Source: an uncultured Oscillospiraceae bacterium (GTDB taxonomy: Bacteria > Bacillota > Clostridia > Oscillospirales > Acutalibacteraceae). From it: a stretch of 50,228 nucleotides of DNA. The translations under genes and the position numbers were made by a program. The notes below the pieces were generated by a model, which was given only the letters and a program-made list of their open reading frames with translations, was not told the origin of the DNA and did not search any database. The stretch covers positions 1 to 50,228 of the forward strand of contig URKX01000014.1 in NCBI GenBank assembly GCA_900548545.1, in the 5' to 3' direction. Shown piece by piece: positions 16,876 to 25,380 of this stretch; position 1 is the first letter of the stretch; each line of letters starts with the position of its first letter.

Positions 16876-17361
16876 TTACAGCAGGCTCTTTAAAATGGCG
16901 AGCCGTGGGTCCACCGTATCCTGCTTGCAGCCGCAATCCCCTTGGTTCAGGTTTTTGCCGCACACAGGGCACAGGCCCTTGCAATCTGGGGAACAGAGGA
17001 ACTTGCTGGGCACGTCCAACAGGATGTCCTCGGTAAGCAACTGTTCCAGATCCAAAGACTCGTCCGATACCAGGACAAACTGGCCGTCCTCGTCCTCCTC
17101 GTCGCTGAGCTCGCGCACCAGCACATGGAAAAAGGGCATTTCCCGTTCCTGGGTAGTCATTTCAAAGCAACGGTCGCAGGGCATGGTCATGGTATAACAC
17201 ACCGTGCCGCTGAGCTCCACTGAAGTGGGGGAACCTTTCAGCCACCCTTGGACTTTCACCGGCGCACAAAACGGCTTGACACCGCCCAATTCCAAACCGG
17301 AAAGGTCAAAGCTGACTTCCAGGGCCTCGCTGGCGCCCAGGAAATAGTTTCGCAGATCCAT
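16876..17361 (-). CDS. yceD: DUF177/YceD family protein
   Basis: A 161-residue YceD (DUF177) protein, almost always encoded just before rpmF and implicated in 23S rRNA or large-subunit biogenesis; the exact role is not settled. Characteristic pieces are the CDRCFEMTTQE strand and the C-terminal CSPDCKGLCPVCGKNLNQGDCGC, a Cys-rich metal-binding stretch. The protein is acidic in the middle (SDEEDEDG). The ATG at 17361 has AAAGGTGG about 10 bp upstream, and an unusually perfect promoter lies 33 bp further up. Confidence 0.9.
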   Translation of the reverse strand: MDLRNYFLGASEALEVSFDLSGLELGGVKPFCAPVKVQGWLKGSPTSVELSGTVCYTMTMPCDRCFEMTTQEREMPFFHVLVRELSDEEDEDGQFVLVSDESLDLEQLLTEDILLDVPSKFLCSPDCKGLCPVCGKNLNQGDCGCKQDTVDPRLAILKSLL

Positions 17362-17393
17362 GGTACTAATCCACCTTTATGCCGTACTGATAT

Positions 17394-17422
17394 ATTATAA
17401 TAAAGCTGGCTTTCCTTGTCAA
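17394..17422 (-). promoter_or_regulatory. Perfect-consensus sigma-A promoter for yceD-rpmF
   Basis: Minus strand TTGACA (17417-17422), exactly 17 bp, TATAAT (17394-17399). Both boxes match the sigma-A consensus fully, as expected for a ribosomal-protein operon. Confidence 0.92.
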
Positions 17423-17469
17423 GGCCTTTTCCGCGGGATTTTTCCCGGCCGCACACAGATACACACTGA

Positions 17470-17493
17470 AAAGGCGGCCGTTTGGCCGCCTTT
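17470..17493 (-). terminator. Terminator after the P-loop protein gene
   Basis: Perfect 10-bp stem AAAGGCGGCC / GGCCGCCTTT with a 4-nt loop; T-rich on the minus strand. It insulates the pgi unit from the yceD promoter. Confidence 0.9.
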
Positions 17494-17520
17494 CGTGGGA
17501 TGTCTGTTTTGCCTAGGGCG

Positions 17521-17934
17521 TTATTTGGATACGTACTCCTTCACGCTCTCGGGGATCTCCTCGTCGGCAGCGGAAATGGAGAGCACAAAGTTGGCGCCAG
17601 ACTCCTTCTCCAGCTTCTTCAGGTCGGTCACCAGCAGGTCCACGACCTCAGCGCCGGTGCCGGTGATCTTCAGGGTGGAGTCCACAAAGATGTCGGTCAC
17701 GTCGTAGTTGCCGGCGCAAATGCCAGCCAGGAAGCCGTACAGGCCCTTGCCGCCCTTCACGTCGTAAGCGTCGATGTCCACCAGGCGGGCAGCGTGGGAA
17801 ATATCATAGGTAAGCTTCAGGCCCTTCTCCACAACCACCACATTGCCGTTGGACTTCTCCACAGCGGCGTTGGCCAGGTCGATGAGCTTCTTGGTCTTGC
17901 CGGAGCCTTTTTTACCAGTTAAAAGAGTGATCAT
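17521..17934 (-). CDS. Small P-loop ATP-binding protein, unknown function
   Basis: A 137-residue protein starting MITLLTGKKGSGKTKKL, where GKKGSGKT is a clean Walker A loop. A Walker B-like stretch is probably VTDIFVDSTL. Proteins of this size in Clostridia are often labelled 'twitching motility PilT-like', but no pilus genes are nearby and the PilT hallmark boxes are not visible, so I do not accept that function. It lies 67 bp downstream of pgi and likely shares its transcript. AAAGGAGAG lies 7 bp before the ATG at 17934. Confidence 0.75.
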   Translation of the reverse strand: MITLLTGKKGSGKTKKLIDLANAAVEKSNGNVVVVEKGLKLTYDISHAARLVDIDAYDVKGGKGLYGFLAGICAGNYDVTDIFVDSTLKITGTGAEVVDLLVTDLKKLEKESGANFVLSISAADEEIPESVKEYVSK

Positions 17935-18001
17935 ACTACAACTCTCCTTTATTTTATTATTCCGCCCCAGGGGAGCGGGGGGGTGCGTTTTACTTTCCGC
18001 C

Positions 18002-19342
18002 TCAGCGGGACAGGCGCTTCTCCAAAGCGGCCTTGGCATCCTCGTAGCCGGGCTTGCCCAGCAAGGCGAACATATTCTTCTTGTAGCTTTCCACGCCGGG
18101 CTGGTCGAAGGGGTTTACCCCCAGCAGGTAACCGGAAATGGCGCAGGCCTTCTCGAAGAAGTAGATCAGCTGGCCCAAGGAATCCTCGGAGAAATCGGAA
18201 ACGTGGAGGACCACGTTGGGCACGCCGCCGTCGTTGTGGGCCAACACAGTGCCCTCAAAAGCCTTTTCGTTGATAAAGGCCATGGTGCGGCCTTCCAGGT
18301 AGTTCAGGCCGTCCACGTCAGTGGGATCGTTGCCCAAGGTGATCTGGTGCTTGGGCTCGTCGATGAGCACCACGGTTTCAAACAGGGTGCGGCGGCCGTC
18401 CTGGATATACTGGCCCATGGAGTGCAGATCGGTGGAGAAGATCACAGAGGCCGGGAACAGGCCCTTGTTGTCCTTGCCCTCGCTCTCGCCGTAAAGCTGC
18501 TTCCACCACTCGTTCATCATGGAGTAGCAGGGCTCATAGCTGACCATGACCTCGGTGCACTTGCCCTTGTTGTAAAGGATGTTGCGGGTGGCAGCATACT
18601 TGTAGCAATCGTTTTCAGAAAGGTTGGGAGTGTTGTAGGTTTCCATAGCTTTGGCAGCGCCGGCCATCAAAGCGTCGATGTCGGCCCCGGCCACAGCGAT
18701 GGGCAGCAGGCCCACGGCGGTGAGCACGGAATAGCGGCCGCCCACATCGTCGGGCACCACGAAGGTTTCGTAGCCCTCTTCGTCGGCCAGGTGCTTCAAC
18801 GTGCCACGGGCTTTGTCGGTGGTGCAGAAGATGCGCTCACGGGCACCCTCTTTGCCATATTTCTTTTCCAGCAGCTCACGGAACACACGGAACGCAATGG
18901 CAGGTTCGGTGGTGGTGCCGGACTTGGAGATCATATTGATGGAAACATCTTTCCCCTCGCACAGGGACACCAGTTCCGCCAGGGCGGTGGAGCTGATGCT
19001 GTTGCCGGCGAAGTAAATGGCCGGGGTATCCTTGCGCAGGTCGTTGTATTTATCGGACTTCAAAAACTCGATGGCAGCCCGGGCTCCCAGATAGGAACCG
19101 CCGATGCCGATGACCACAAACACATCGGAATTGCCCTGGATCTTCTTGGCAGCAGCCTTGATGCGGGCGAACTCCTCCTTGTCATAATCGCTGGGAAGGG
19201 TGACCCAGCCCAAAAAGTCGTTGCCCATGCCCGTTTTGGACATCAGCAGCTCATGAGCAGTTTTTACCTGGGGCTCGATGGCCTCATACTCGTGCTGGGA
19301 AACAAAGCCATTCAGATAACCGGTTTCCAATTTCAGCGGCAT
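18002..19342 (-). CDS. pgi: Glucose-6-phosphate isomerase
   Basis: Pgi interconverts glucose-6-phosphate and fructose-6-phosphate; the product also feeds GlmS. The 446 residues match the shorter Firmicutes form. The first SIS domain shows VIGIGGSYLGARAA and NMISKSGTTTEPA; DDVGGRYSVLTAVG is the PGI signature region with catalytic residues; GYLLGVNPFDQPGVESYK is the C-terminal signature containing the conserved Lys. AAGGAGG lies 9 bp upstream of the ATG. It has its own promoter. Confidence 0.97.
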   Translation of the reverse strand: MPLKLETGYLNGFVSQHEYEAIEPQVKTAHELLMSKTGMGNDFLGWVTLPSDYDKEEFARIKAAAKKIQGNSDVFVVIGIGGSYLGARAAIEFLKSDKYNDLRKDTPAIYFAGNSISSTALAELVSLCEGKDVSINMISKSGTTTEPAIAFRVFRELLEKKYGKEGARERIFCTTDKARGTLKHLADEEGYETFVVPDDVGGRYSVLTAVGLLPIAVAGADIDALMAGAAKAMETYNTPNLSENDCYKYAATRNILYNKGKCTEVMVSYEPCYSMMNEWWKQLYGESEGKDNKGLFPASVIFSTDLHSMGQYIQDGRRTLFETVVLIDEPKHQITLGNDPTDVDGLNYLEGRTMAFINEKAFEGTVLAHNDGGVPNVVLHVSDFSEDSLGQLIYFFEKACAISGYLLGVNPFDQPGVESYKKNMFALLGKPGYEDAKAALEKRLSR

Positions 19343-19459
19343 TGCAAATAACCTCCTTGTTGCGCGTCCCGGGACATAACTCCCCTCTCTCCCGGAAAGC
19401 CCATTGGCAGAGCCAGTTTTTGTTCTGCAGAGAAGGGATGGTAGGTGCTTTGTGCTTCT

Positions 19460-19488
19460 ATTCTACAATAAGTTGATGGAATTTGCAA
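19460..19488 (-). promoter_or_regulatory. Sigma-A promoter for pgi
   Basis: Minus strand TTGCAA (19483-19488), 17 bp, TAGAAT (19460-19465), giving a leader of about 110 nt. Confidence 0.8.
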
Positions 19489-19540
19489 GTTACTGCCGCA
19501 CTCTTTCCAAAAAAGTTACAATCCTTCCACCCAACTCCCC

Positions 19541-20674
19541 TCACAGTGTAAAGAGGGCTTGGAACAGGTATCCCAAAGCCGCCGCAAAGGTGACCTCCGC
19601 CACATCTTCCGCCGCTGTGATCTTTGTTTCCGCCAGGGTTTCGCCGTTGAGCGAATAGCGCACGGTACCGATCCAGTCCCCTTTTGCCACGGGGGCGGTC
19701 AGCTCCTGCCAGAGGACCTGGGTTTCCACTTGGCCGGTTTCCCCTGCTTCCAAAAGCAGCTTGGGGCTTTCCTCCGCCTGGGCACTCACGTCCGGGGCCA
19801 TCCCCCGGGCCACGGGGACACGTTCCAGGGCGGGGCTCTCCGGCACGGCGATCTTCCAGTTGGCAAAGCCGTAATCCAGCAGGGCGGCGGCGTCCTGGAA
19901 CCGGTGCTCCGTGGAATCCGCCCCCAGCACCACGGCGATCAGCTCCAGGCCGTCCCGCTGGGCCGTGGCGGTGATGCAGCTGCCCGCCTGGCCGGTGGTG
20001 CCGGTCTTCAGCCCGGTGATGCCCTGGTAGGTGCGGATCAGCTTGTTGGTGTTCACCAGCTGGGTCGCCCCATCCCGGACGGAATCCATCCAGGTGAGGG
20101 TGTAGTCGAAGATCTTCTCGTGGCGGACCAGCTCCCGGCTCATCAAGGCCACGTCGTAAGCGCTGGTCAAGTGGCCCTCTTCATCCAGGCCGTTGCAGTT
20201 TTTAAAGGTGGTGTCGTTCATGCCCAGGGAGAGGGCTTTCTCGTTCATCTTGGCCACAAAGGCGTCCTCGCTGCCGGCCACCGCCTCTGCCAACACCACG
20301 GCGGCATCGTTGGCGCTCATGATCACGGTGGCTTTCAGCAGATCGTCCACAGTCATAGATTCCCCCTCTTCCAGCCAGATATCCGACCCGCCCATGGACG
20401 CCGCGTGGGCCGAGGCAGTGAGGGTCTGGTCCAAAGAGAGGCGGCCACTGTCGATGGCTTCAAAGGTCAGGCACAGGGTCATCACCTTGGTGATGGAGGC
20501 GCAGGGCCGCTGCTGGTGGGCCTCCTTTTCAAAGAGCACCTGGCCGGTGGAGGCCTCCATCAGCACAGCGGAAGGCGCGGTCACCTCCAGCCCTTCCGCG
20601 CTGGCGGGAAAGGCTGGCAGGAGCAGGGCGGCGGCAGTGGTCAGGGCTAAAACGCCCAGCCGGATTTTTTTCAT
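19541..20674 (-). CDS. Serine-type D-Ala-D-Ala carboxypeptidase (PBP5/DacA-like)
   Basis: A 377-residue penicillin-binding protein that trims the terminal D-Ala from peptidoglycan stem peptides outside the cell. A signal peptide covers residues 1-28 (ALLLPAFPASA-EG). The three active-site motifs are present: SITK (Ser60), SAN (120-122) and KTG (223-225, in GLKTGTTG). The C-terminal about 110 residues form the beta-rich PBP5 domain and end in a short hydrophobic helix (ALGYLFQALFTL) that may lie on the membrane. The ATG at 20674 (MKKIRLG) is preferred over one 9 bases upstream because AAAGG lies 9 bp before it. Confidence 0.93.
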   Translation of the reverse strand: MKKIRLGVLALTTAAALLLPAFPASAEGLEVTAPSAVLMEASTGQVLFEKEAHQQRPCASITKVMTLCLTFEAIDSGRLSLDQTLTASAHAASMGGSDIWLEEGESMTVDDLLKATVIMSANDAAVVLAEAVAGSEDAFVAKMNEKALSLGMNDTTFKNCNGLDEEGHLTSAYDVALMSRELVRHEKIFDYTLTWMDSVRDGATQLVNTNKLIRTYQGITGLKTGTTGQAGSCITATAQRDGLELIAVVLGADSTEHRFQDAAALLDYGFANWKIAVPESPALERVPVARGMAPDVSAQAEESPKLLLEAGETGQVETQVLWQELTAPVAKGDWIGTVRYSLNGETLAETKITAAEDVAEVTFAAALGYLFQALFTL

Positions 20675-20737
20675 GGGGATCATCCTTTCTAGGGGTTAGT
20701 ACAAGGATATGAGCCCCCCTGGCAAAACAGACCCTTT

Positions 20738-20752
20738 GGGGAAAGTTTCCCC
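20738..20752. promoter_or_regulatory. Palindrome upstream of the carboxypeptidase gene
   Basis: GGGGAAA-G-TTTCCCC, a perfect 7-bp inverted repeat about 65 bp before the start codon. It could be an operator; no promoter with good boxes is visible around it. Confidence 0.3.
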
Positions 20753-20821
20753 TACCCCGGCCAGCTGGAAACGGCTTCACCCCGCCCCTGTACAGGGCTG
20801 AAAAAGGCTTCCAAGAGCAAC

Positions 20822-20862
20822 AAAAAAAGGGCACCTGAGCTGCAAAAACTCAGATGCCCTTT
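20822..20862 (-). terminator. Terminator after the U32 gene
   Basis: Minus strand AAAGGGCATCTGAG-(9 nt)-CTCAGGTGCCCTTT followed by seven T residues in total; one wobble in a 14-bp stem. It ends the thyX-to-U32 transcript. Confidence 0.93.
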
Positions 20863-20896
20863 CCTGCACAGATTTTAAACGCCGGCCTGTGCCCGG

Positions 20897-22126
20897 TCAG
20901 TTCTGGCTCTTTTTCACCCGCAGGTAGGCTCCTGCCGGCACATCGGCGTCGGTTTCCCAATAGACGATCATCTCCGCGTGGGGGGCCACTGAAAGGGGTT
21001 CCCGATCCTGGTTGTAAAGCCGGTCCAGGGTGGCGGTGAAGGAGGGTTTCCCCGGCTGGAGGATATCCACCTCCTGGCCTTGGAAAAACCGGTTGCGCTG
21101 GGTCAGACGCAGGCACTTGCCCTCCCGGCCCTGGCAGATGGCCACCAGCTCGTAACCCCGGGCGTAGTGGCTGCGGTCCACAGTCTGGCCCGGCTCGCCC
21201 CCAAAGTAAAACCCGTGGGAGTAGGGCCGGTGGCTGATCTTTTCCGTTTCCCGGAGGATGGCCTCCGGCAGGGGCTCGCCGGGATGCTCCCAGGCAAAGT
21301 CGATGGCCTGGCGGTAGGCCGCGGTGACGCTGGCCACGTAATAGGCCGACTTGGCCCGGCCCTCGATCTTCAGGCTGGCAACCCCCGCGTCAATCATCTC
21401 CGGGATGTGGTCGATCATCCGCAGGTCGTTGGAGTTGAAGAAATAGGCGCCCTTCTCCTCCTGGACCAGGGTGTACACCTCCCCCGGACGCTGGGTTTCC
21501 ATCAAATGGTACTCCCAGCGGCAGGGCTGGGCGCACTCGCCCCGGTTGGCATCCCGGCCGGTCATATAGTTGGAGATGACGCACCGGCCGGAAAAGGACA
21601 TACACATGGCCCCATGGACAAAGGCTTCCAGCTCCAGCTGGGGATCCACCCGCTCCCGGATGCCGCGGATTTCGGACAGGGGCACCTCCCTTGCCAGGAC
21701 CACCCGCTTGGCCCCCAGTTTCCAGCAGACCTGGGCAGCAGCAAAGTTTACGATGCCAGTCTGGGTGGAAACATGGCGCTCCACCTGGGGGGCCACCTGC
21801 TTGGCCAAGGCCAGCACACCCAAATCGGAGATGATGAAGGCGTCCACCCCAATCTCCTGGCAGGTGGAGAGGAACCCCGGCAGTTCTTCAAACTCGTCAT
21901 TGCGGGGCAGGGTGTTGCAGGTGACATACACCTTTACCCCACGGGCGTGGCAGTAAGCCACAGCGTCCCGCAGTTCCTCTTCCCCAAAGTTGGCCGGGGC
22001 GGAGCGCATCCCGAAACTTTTGCCCGCCAAATAAACCGCGTCCGCGCCATAGGTCACAGCCGCTTCCAGCCGCTCCCGGTCCCCTGCGGGGGAGAGCAGC
22101 TCTGGTTTTACACGCTTCACTGTCAT
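20897..22126 (-). CDS. Peptidase U32 family protein (TrhP-like tRNA hydroxylation)
   Basis: A 409-residue U32-family protein. Despite the name, characterised members (TrhP, RlhA) take part in prephenate-dependent RNA hydroxylation, TrhP making 5-hydroxyuridine at tRNA position 34. The N-terminal PELLSPAGDRERLEAAVTYG and the Cys-rich FVHGAMCMSFSGRC...NRGECAQPCRW block, which carries the conserved cysteines, define the family. In Bacillus subtilis the homologues follow mltG (yrrL) and trmR; here trmR is absent but mltG is directly upstream. The ATG at 22126 shares its A with the TGA of mltG (TGATG), so the two are translationally coupled. Confidence 0.88.
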   Translation of the reverse strand: MTVKRVKPELLSPAGDRERLEAAVTYGADAVYLAGKSFGMRSAPANFGEEELRDAVAYCHARGVKVYVTCNTLPRNDEFEELPGFLSTCQEIGVDAFIISDLGVLALAKQVAPQVERHVSTQTGIVNFAAAQVCWKLGAKRVVLAREVPLSEIRGIRERVDPQLELEAFVHGAMCMSFSGRCVISNYMTGRDANRGECAQPCRWEYHLMETQRPGEVYTLVQEEKGAYFFNSNDLRMIDHIPEMIDAGVASLKIEGRAKSAYYVASVTAAYRQAIDFAWEHPGEPLPEAILRETEKISHRPYSHGFYFGGEPGQTVDRSHYARGYELVAICQGREGKCLRLTQRNRFFQGQEVDILQPGKPSFTATLDRLYNQDREPLSVAPHAEMIVYWETDADVPAGAYLRVKKSQN

Positions 22127-23412
22127 CACTCCGTCAAGCCAGCCAGCTGCATATTGTAAGCGTGGTCATCGGCATTGGTGGCATAGTAGGCCGTGCCGTC
22201 GGCAGCGTGGCAGAAATACAGGTAGTTGGGTGCATCGCCTTCCGTGCTGGGATGCACCGCCGCATCCAGGGCGTCCAGGCCGGGGTTGCAGATGGCGCCG
22301 GCCGGCAGCCCCTGGATCTCGTAGGTGTTGTAGTTGCCGTAAGGCAGGGCGCCATCGGCAGGGACATCCTCAGCTGTGTGGTAGGGATAGTAAATGGTGG
22401 AGTCGCACTCCAGGCGGTAAATGCCTGCCTGGGCGCCAAAGTCCAGGCGGTTGTGGAGTACGGCGGAAACATCGTACATATCCTGGGTGTTGGCAGCTTC
22501 CCGCTGGATGATGGAGGCCAGTGTGACGACCTGGTCCAAAGTCATACCGGAAGCTTGGATATCCTCCATTAAGCTTTCCGCCTTGTTTTGGAAATTGTAC
22601 ACCAGCTTGCCCACCACGGAGCTAATCTCTTCCCCTTTGTAGAAGTCGTAGGTGTCGGGGAACAGGTAGCCCTCTAGCTTGTAATACTTGCCGGTGACAG
22701 TGGCCAGGGGAGCAATGACGTCGTAGTTGTCAAAGTCGCTGGAGTTGATGGCCTCAAGGAAGTCCTCTGCGGAGCAGACCTCATTTTCCTCCAGAAGGGC
22801 AGCGGCTTCCAGGGCCGTGGTGCCTTCGGGGAAGGTGACCTTCACCACCTCGCGGGTCTGGTTGCCGCCCTGCAAGGTGCTGATGATATTTTGGTAATCC
22901 ATGTTGGTTTCCAGCTGGTAGGTACCGGGCTGGAAATACTCCAGTTCGTCGTCATCCACCGTGATCATGCAAAACAGCTTGAAAAACTCCGGTTTGTCAA
23001 TGGCCCCGGCTTTGTAGACGATCTGGGACAGCTCGTCTATGGTCACATCCTCCGGGAGGGTCACCTCGGTGGTGCCTTCGGGACGCTTGGCCGCGAAAAA
23101 GTCGTTGGAACCGCCAATCAGGTAACTGGCCAAAGTGAAGGAAACCAACAGCACCATACACACCCACACCAGGGAAAAGACCCGCCGGTTTTTCCGGGCC
23201 TTCAAGCGATCCCGTTTTTTGTGGGCCTTCTTTTCGGCTTGGCGCTCTTTTTCGGTGAGATAGGCCTTGTTCATGGAATACTCCGGGCGGGGCGGCTGGC
23301 TCCGGCGCTCCGGCAGGTCAAAGGTACCGGTGGCCAGGTCCCGCTCATCGATGTTCAATTTGAAATTCCCTGTGGTGCGGTTTTCACCGCCGGGGGTCTG
23401 TCCGTTATTCAT
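22126..23412 (-). CDS. mltG: Endolytic murein transglycosylase MltG
   Basis: MltG cuts nascent glycan strands near the membrane and helps set chain length. The 428-residue protein has a cytoplasmic charged tail (residues 1-80, rich in Lys/Arg), one transmembrane helix (VFSLVWVCMVLLVSFTLASYL) and an extracellular LysM-like plus YceG domain. LASIIQREAAN is the catalytic-loop region: the second Glu of the usual EKE/EREA pattern is kept while the first position is Gln here. GYLFPDTYDFY and NPGLDALDAAVHP are family blocks. Start at 23412 (ATG, AAAGG 10 bp upstream) overlaps the end of the cyclo-ligase gene by 8 bases. Confidence 0.92.
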   Translation of the reverse strand: MNNGQTPGGENRTTGNFKLNIDERDLATGTFDLPERRSQPPRPEYSMNKAYLTEKERQAEKKAHKKRDRLKARKNRRVFSLVWVCMVLLVSFTLASYLIGGSNDFFAAKRPEGTTEVTLPEDVTIDELSQIVYKAGAIDKPEFFKLFCMITVDDDELEYFQPGTYQLETNMDYQNIISTLQGGNQTREVVKVTFPEGTTALEAAALLEENEVCSAEDFLEAINSSDFDNYDVIAPLATVTGKYYKLEGYLFPDTYDFYKGEEISSVVGKLVYNFQNKAESLMEDIQASGMTLDQVVTLASIIQREAANTQDMYDVSAVLHNRLDFGAQAGIYRLECDSTIYYPYHTAEDVPADGALPYGNYNTYEIQGLPAGAICNPGLDALDAAVHPSTEGDAPNYLYFCHAADGTAYYATNADDHAYNMQLAGLTE

Positions 23413-24007
23413 GGGCAACCATCCTTTCCTGGGCCCTTCCCTGGGGGAAGGCCAGCACTCCTGCTTCCGTCACCAAAGCGGATACCCGCCTGTCCAGAGG
23501 GCTGTGGGGCAGCCGGGGCACTACCAGGTCCCCAAAACACAAGCCCACCGTTTCCACCGGATGTGACGTTAAAAAACGGTCGTAATATCCTTTTCCATAG
23601 CCCAGCCGGAAGCCCTCCTCATCGAAGGCCAATCCCGGCACCAGGCACAGGGCATCGGACTCCCCCTGCCAAAGGGGGCACCGGGCCGGGTCCGGTTCCA
23701 GCAGCCCGAAAGCCCCCGCCACCAGATCCTCCCGGGAGTCCGCCCGGTAAAAGGCCATATAGCCTTGCCTGTCCAAACAGCGGGGCGCGAAAACCTCTTT
23801 CCCCGCCGCCAAAGCTTGCTCGAAAATCCCCCAGGTATCCACCTCGCTACCCATGCTCAAGTAAAGCAGCAGGGCTTTTGCCCGATGAACCTGGGGCAGC
23901 CCCAGCACCAGCCGCCGGATTTCCCGGCTCTTCGCCTCCCGGCGCGGGAGCCCTTCCCGCTTTGCCAGCAGCTCCCGGCGCAAAGCGGCTTTCTCCAGAG
24001 AGATCAT
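23405..24007 (-). CDS. 5-formyltetrahydrofolate cyclo-ligase
   Basis: This enzyme (MTHFS) converts 5-formyl-THF to 5,10-methenyl-THF with ATP, returning folate to the active pool. At 200 residues it is full length. N-terminal KAALRRELLAKREGL, central MGSEVDTW, and the C-terminal signature VPGLAFDEEGFRLGYGKGYYDRFL (ATP/phosphate loop) are clear. It fits next to thyX and tmk in a thymidylate/folate run. The start ATG at 24007 overlaps the DJ-1 gene stop by 4 bases (ATGA). Confidence 0.93.
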   Translation of the reverse strand: MISLEKAALRRELLAKREGLPRREAKSREIRRLVLGLPQVHRAKALLLYLSMGSEVDTWGIFEQALAAGKEVFAPRCLDRQGYMAFYRADSREDLVAGAFGLLEPDPARCPLWQGESDALCLVPGLAFDEEGFRLGYGKGYYDRFLTSHPVETVGLCFGDLVVPRLPHSPLDRRVSALVTEAGVLAFPQGRAQERMVAHE

Positions 24008-24552
24008 GCCTCCCACTGGATGGAAGCGCGGATCTCACTGGCCTTTTCCGGGGAAGCCAGCGCCTCCACCAGAGCCAGACCGAACTGAGTGGCAACCCCC
24101 ATGCCCCGGCCGGTGAGGAACTGGCCGTCCCGGACCACATAGCTTTCGCTGAGGCAGGCGCCGCCCTCCTCCAGGTCTTTCTGGAAGTTGGGGAACGCGG
24201 TGGCGTTTTTCCCCTTCAGCAGCCCCTTATGGGCCAGGACAGACGGGGCCGCGCAGATGGCGGACACCAGCTTTCCCGTTTTCACGCAGCCGTCGATGCA
24301 GGCCTGCACCACCGGGGAAGCTTCCAGGTTGTGGGTGCCCGGCAGCCCGCCGGGGAGCACCATGGCCTCTAAGGCAGCCACGTCCACCTCTTCGGCAGCC
24401 ATGTCCGTTTTCACCGTGATCCCATGGGAACCGGTGACCTCCCTGCCGGTGACGCCGGCCATTTTCACATCCAGCCCTGCCCGGCGCATCAGATCCACAG
24501 GAGCCAGGGCCTCTACTTCTTCAAAACCATCGGCCAAAAACACAACGACCAT
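24004..24552 (-). CDS. DJ-1/PfpI family protein (YajL/ThiJ-like)
   Basis: A 182-residue DJ-1 superfamily protein. GFEEVEALAP carries the conserved Glu, and AICAAPSVLAHKGLL has the reactive Cys of the nucleophile elbow. Close relatives include YajL and DJ-1, for which deglycase, chaperone and oxidative-stress roles have been proposed. The function cannot be narrowed by sequence. The start ATG at 24552 (MVVVFLADGFEE) has AAAGGA 9 bp upstream. Its end overlaps the cyclo-ligase start by 4 bases. Confidence 0.9.
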   Translation of the reverse strand: MVVVFLADGFEEVEALAPVDLMRRAGLDVKMAGVTGREVTGSHGITVKTDMAAEEVDVAALEAMVLPGGLPGTHNLEASPVVQACIDGCVKTGKLVSAICAAPSVLAHKGLLKGKNATAFPNFQKDLEEGGACLSESYVVRDGQFLTGRGMGVATQFGLALVEALASPEKASEIRASIQWEA

Positions 24553-24656
24553 CACTACCGTTCCTTTCCAAAATGAAGTTGCAGCGTGGGCCCTAAAACC
24601 CACAACGGGCCACGCAATCGATCCCACACGCCCAATCGAACAGGCAAGGCGTTTTT

Positions 24657-25322
24657 TCAGGGCAACAACAAGGGCTCCACCGCCGCCAGCACTGCTTGGT
24701 GGATCTCCTCCACCGGGAGGGGCTTCCCGTCCCGGGCGCAGGGGATAACCTTCCAGGAGAGCCGCTCCCCGGCGTAGCGGGCGCACTCCCGGCAAGCGCG
24801 GAGGAACTCCAAATGGCTTTCGTGGATGTCTTTTTTCCCGCTGTCCCCCTGGTAGCGCTGAAGCAGCAGCTGCTGGGAAACCTCAATGGGCATATCCAGG
24901 TAGAGCACCAGGTCCGGCCGGGGGATCCCCAGCTTTTCATATTCCAAGTCCTCCACCCAGGCCAGGTACTGCTCCCACTGGTCCCGGGGCGCTTTCCCCA
25001 TCTGGTACACCAGGTTGGAGGTGGCATACCGGTCGCAGAGGATCAGCGTCCCGCGGTCGTAATCGGTTTTCCAGTCCCGCTTGAAGCTGGCGAACCGGTC
25101 CACTGCGTAAAAGGCGCTGGCGGCGTAAGCGTTCACGTCTTCCGGCTCCAAGCCGAACTCCCCGTCCAGGTACATCCGCACCAGGGCCGAAGAGGGGGAG
25201 TCGTAATCGGGGAACGTCACATGGCGCAGGGGCACCCCACGCCCCTTCAGGGTCTCTGCCAGCAGCTTTGTCTGGGTCCCTTTGCCGCTGCCGTCCAAGC
25301 CCTCCAGCACGATCAAGCTCAC
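24657..25322 (-). CDS. tmk: Thymidylate kinase
   Basis: TMK phosphorylates dTMP to dTDP. The 221-residue protein has LEGLDGSGKGTQ (P-loop), CDRYATSN (the DR motif binding dTMP) and LYLDMPIEVS before the lid region. The lid motif is not obvious and differs from the classic E. coli/yeast types; this deserves no functional claim. The start is a GTG at 25322: AAAGGAG is 7 bp upstream, while an in-frame TTG at 25340 has none. It directly follows thyX (58 bp), pairing dTMP synthesis with its phosphorylation. Confidence 0.92.
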   Translation of the reverse strand: MSLIVLEGLDGSGKGTQTKLLAETLKGRGVPLRHVTFPDYDSPSSALVRMYLDGEFGLEPEDVNAYAASAFYAVDRFASFKRDWKTDYDRGTLILCDRYATSNLVYQMGKAPRDQWEQYLAWVEDLEYEKLGIPRPDLVLYLDMPIEVSQQLLLQRYQGDSGKKDIHESHLEFLRACRECARYAGERLSWKVIPCARDGKPLPVEEIHQAVLAAVEPLLLP

Positions 25323-25380
25323 GTTCCCACTCCTTTCCAAACAGGCCCCTGGTCCTAGTATGGGGCACTGGCCTTAAAAT

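Noticed and set aside
17521..17934. PilT (twitching motility ATPase)
   Set aside because: Only a Walker A loop is shared; the protein is far too short and no pilus genes are near.
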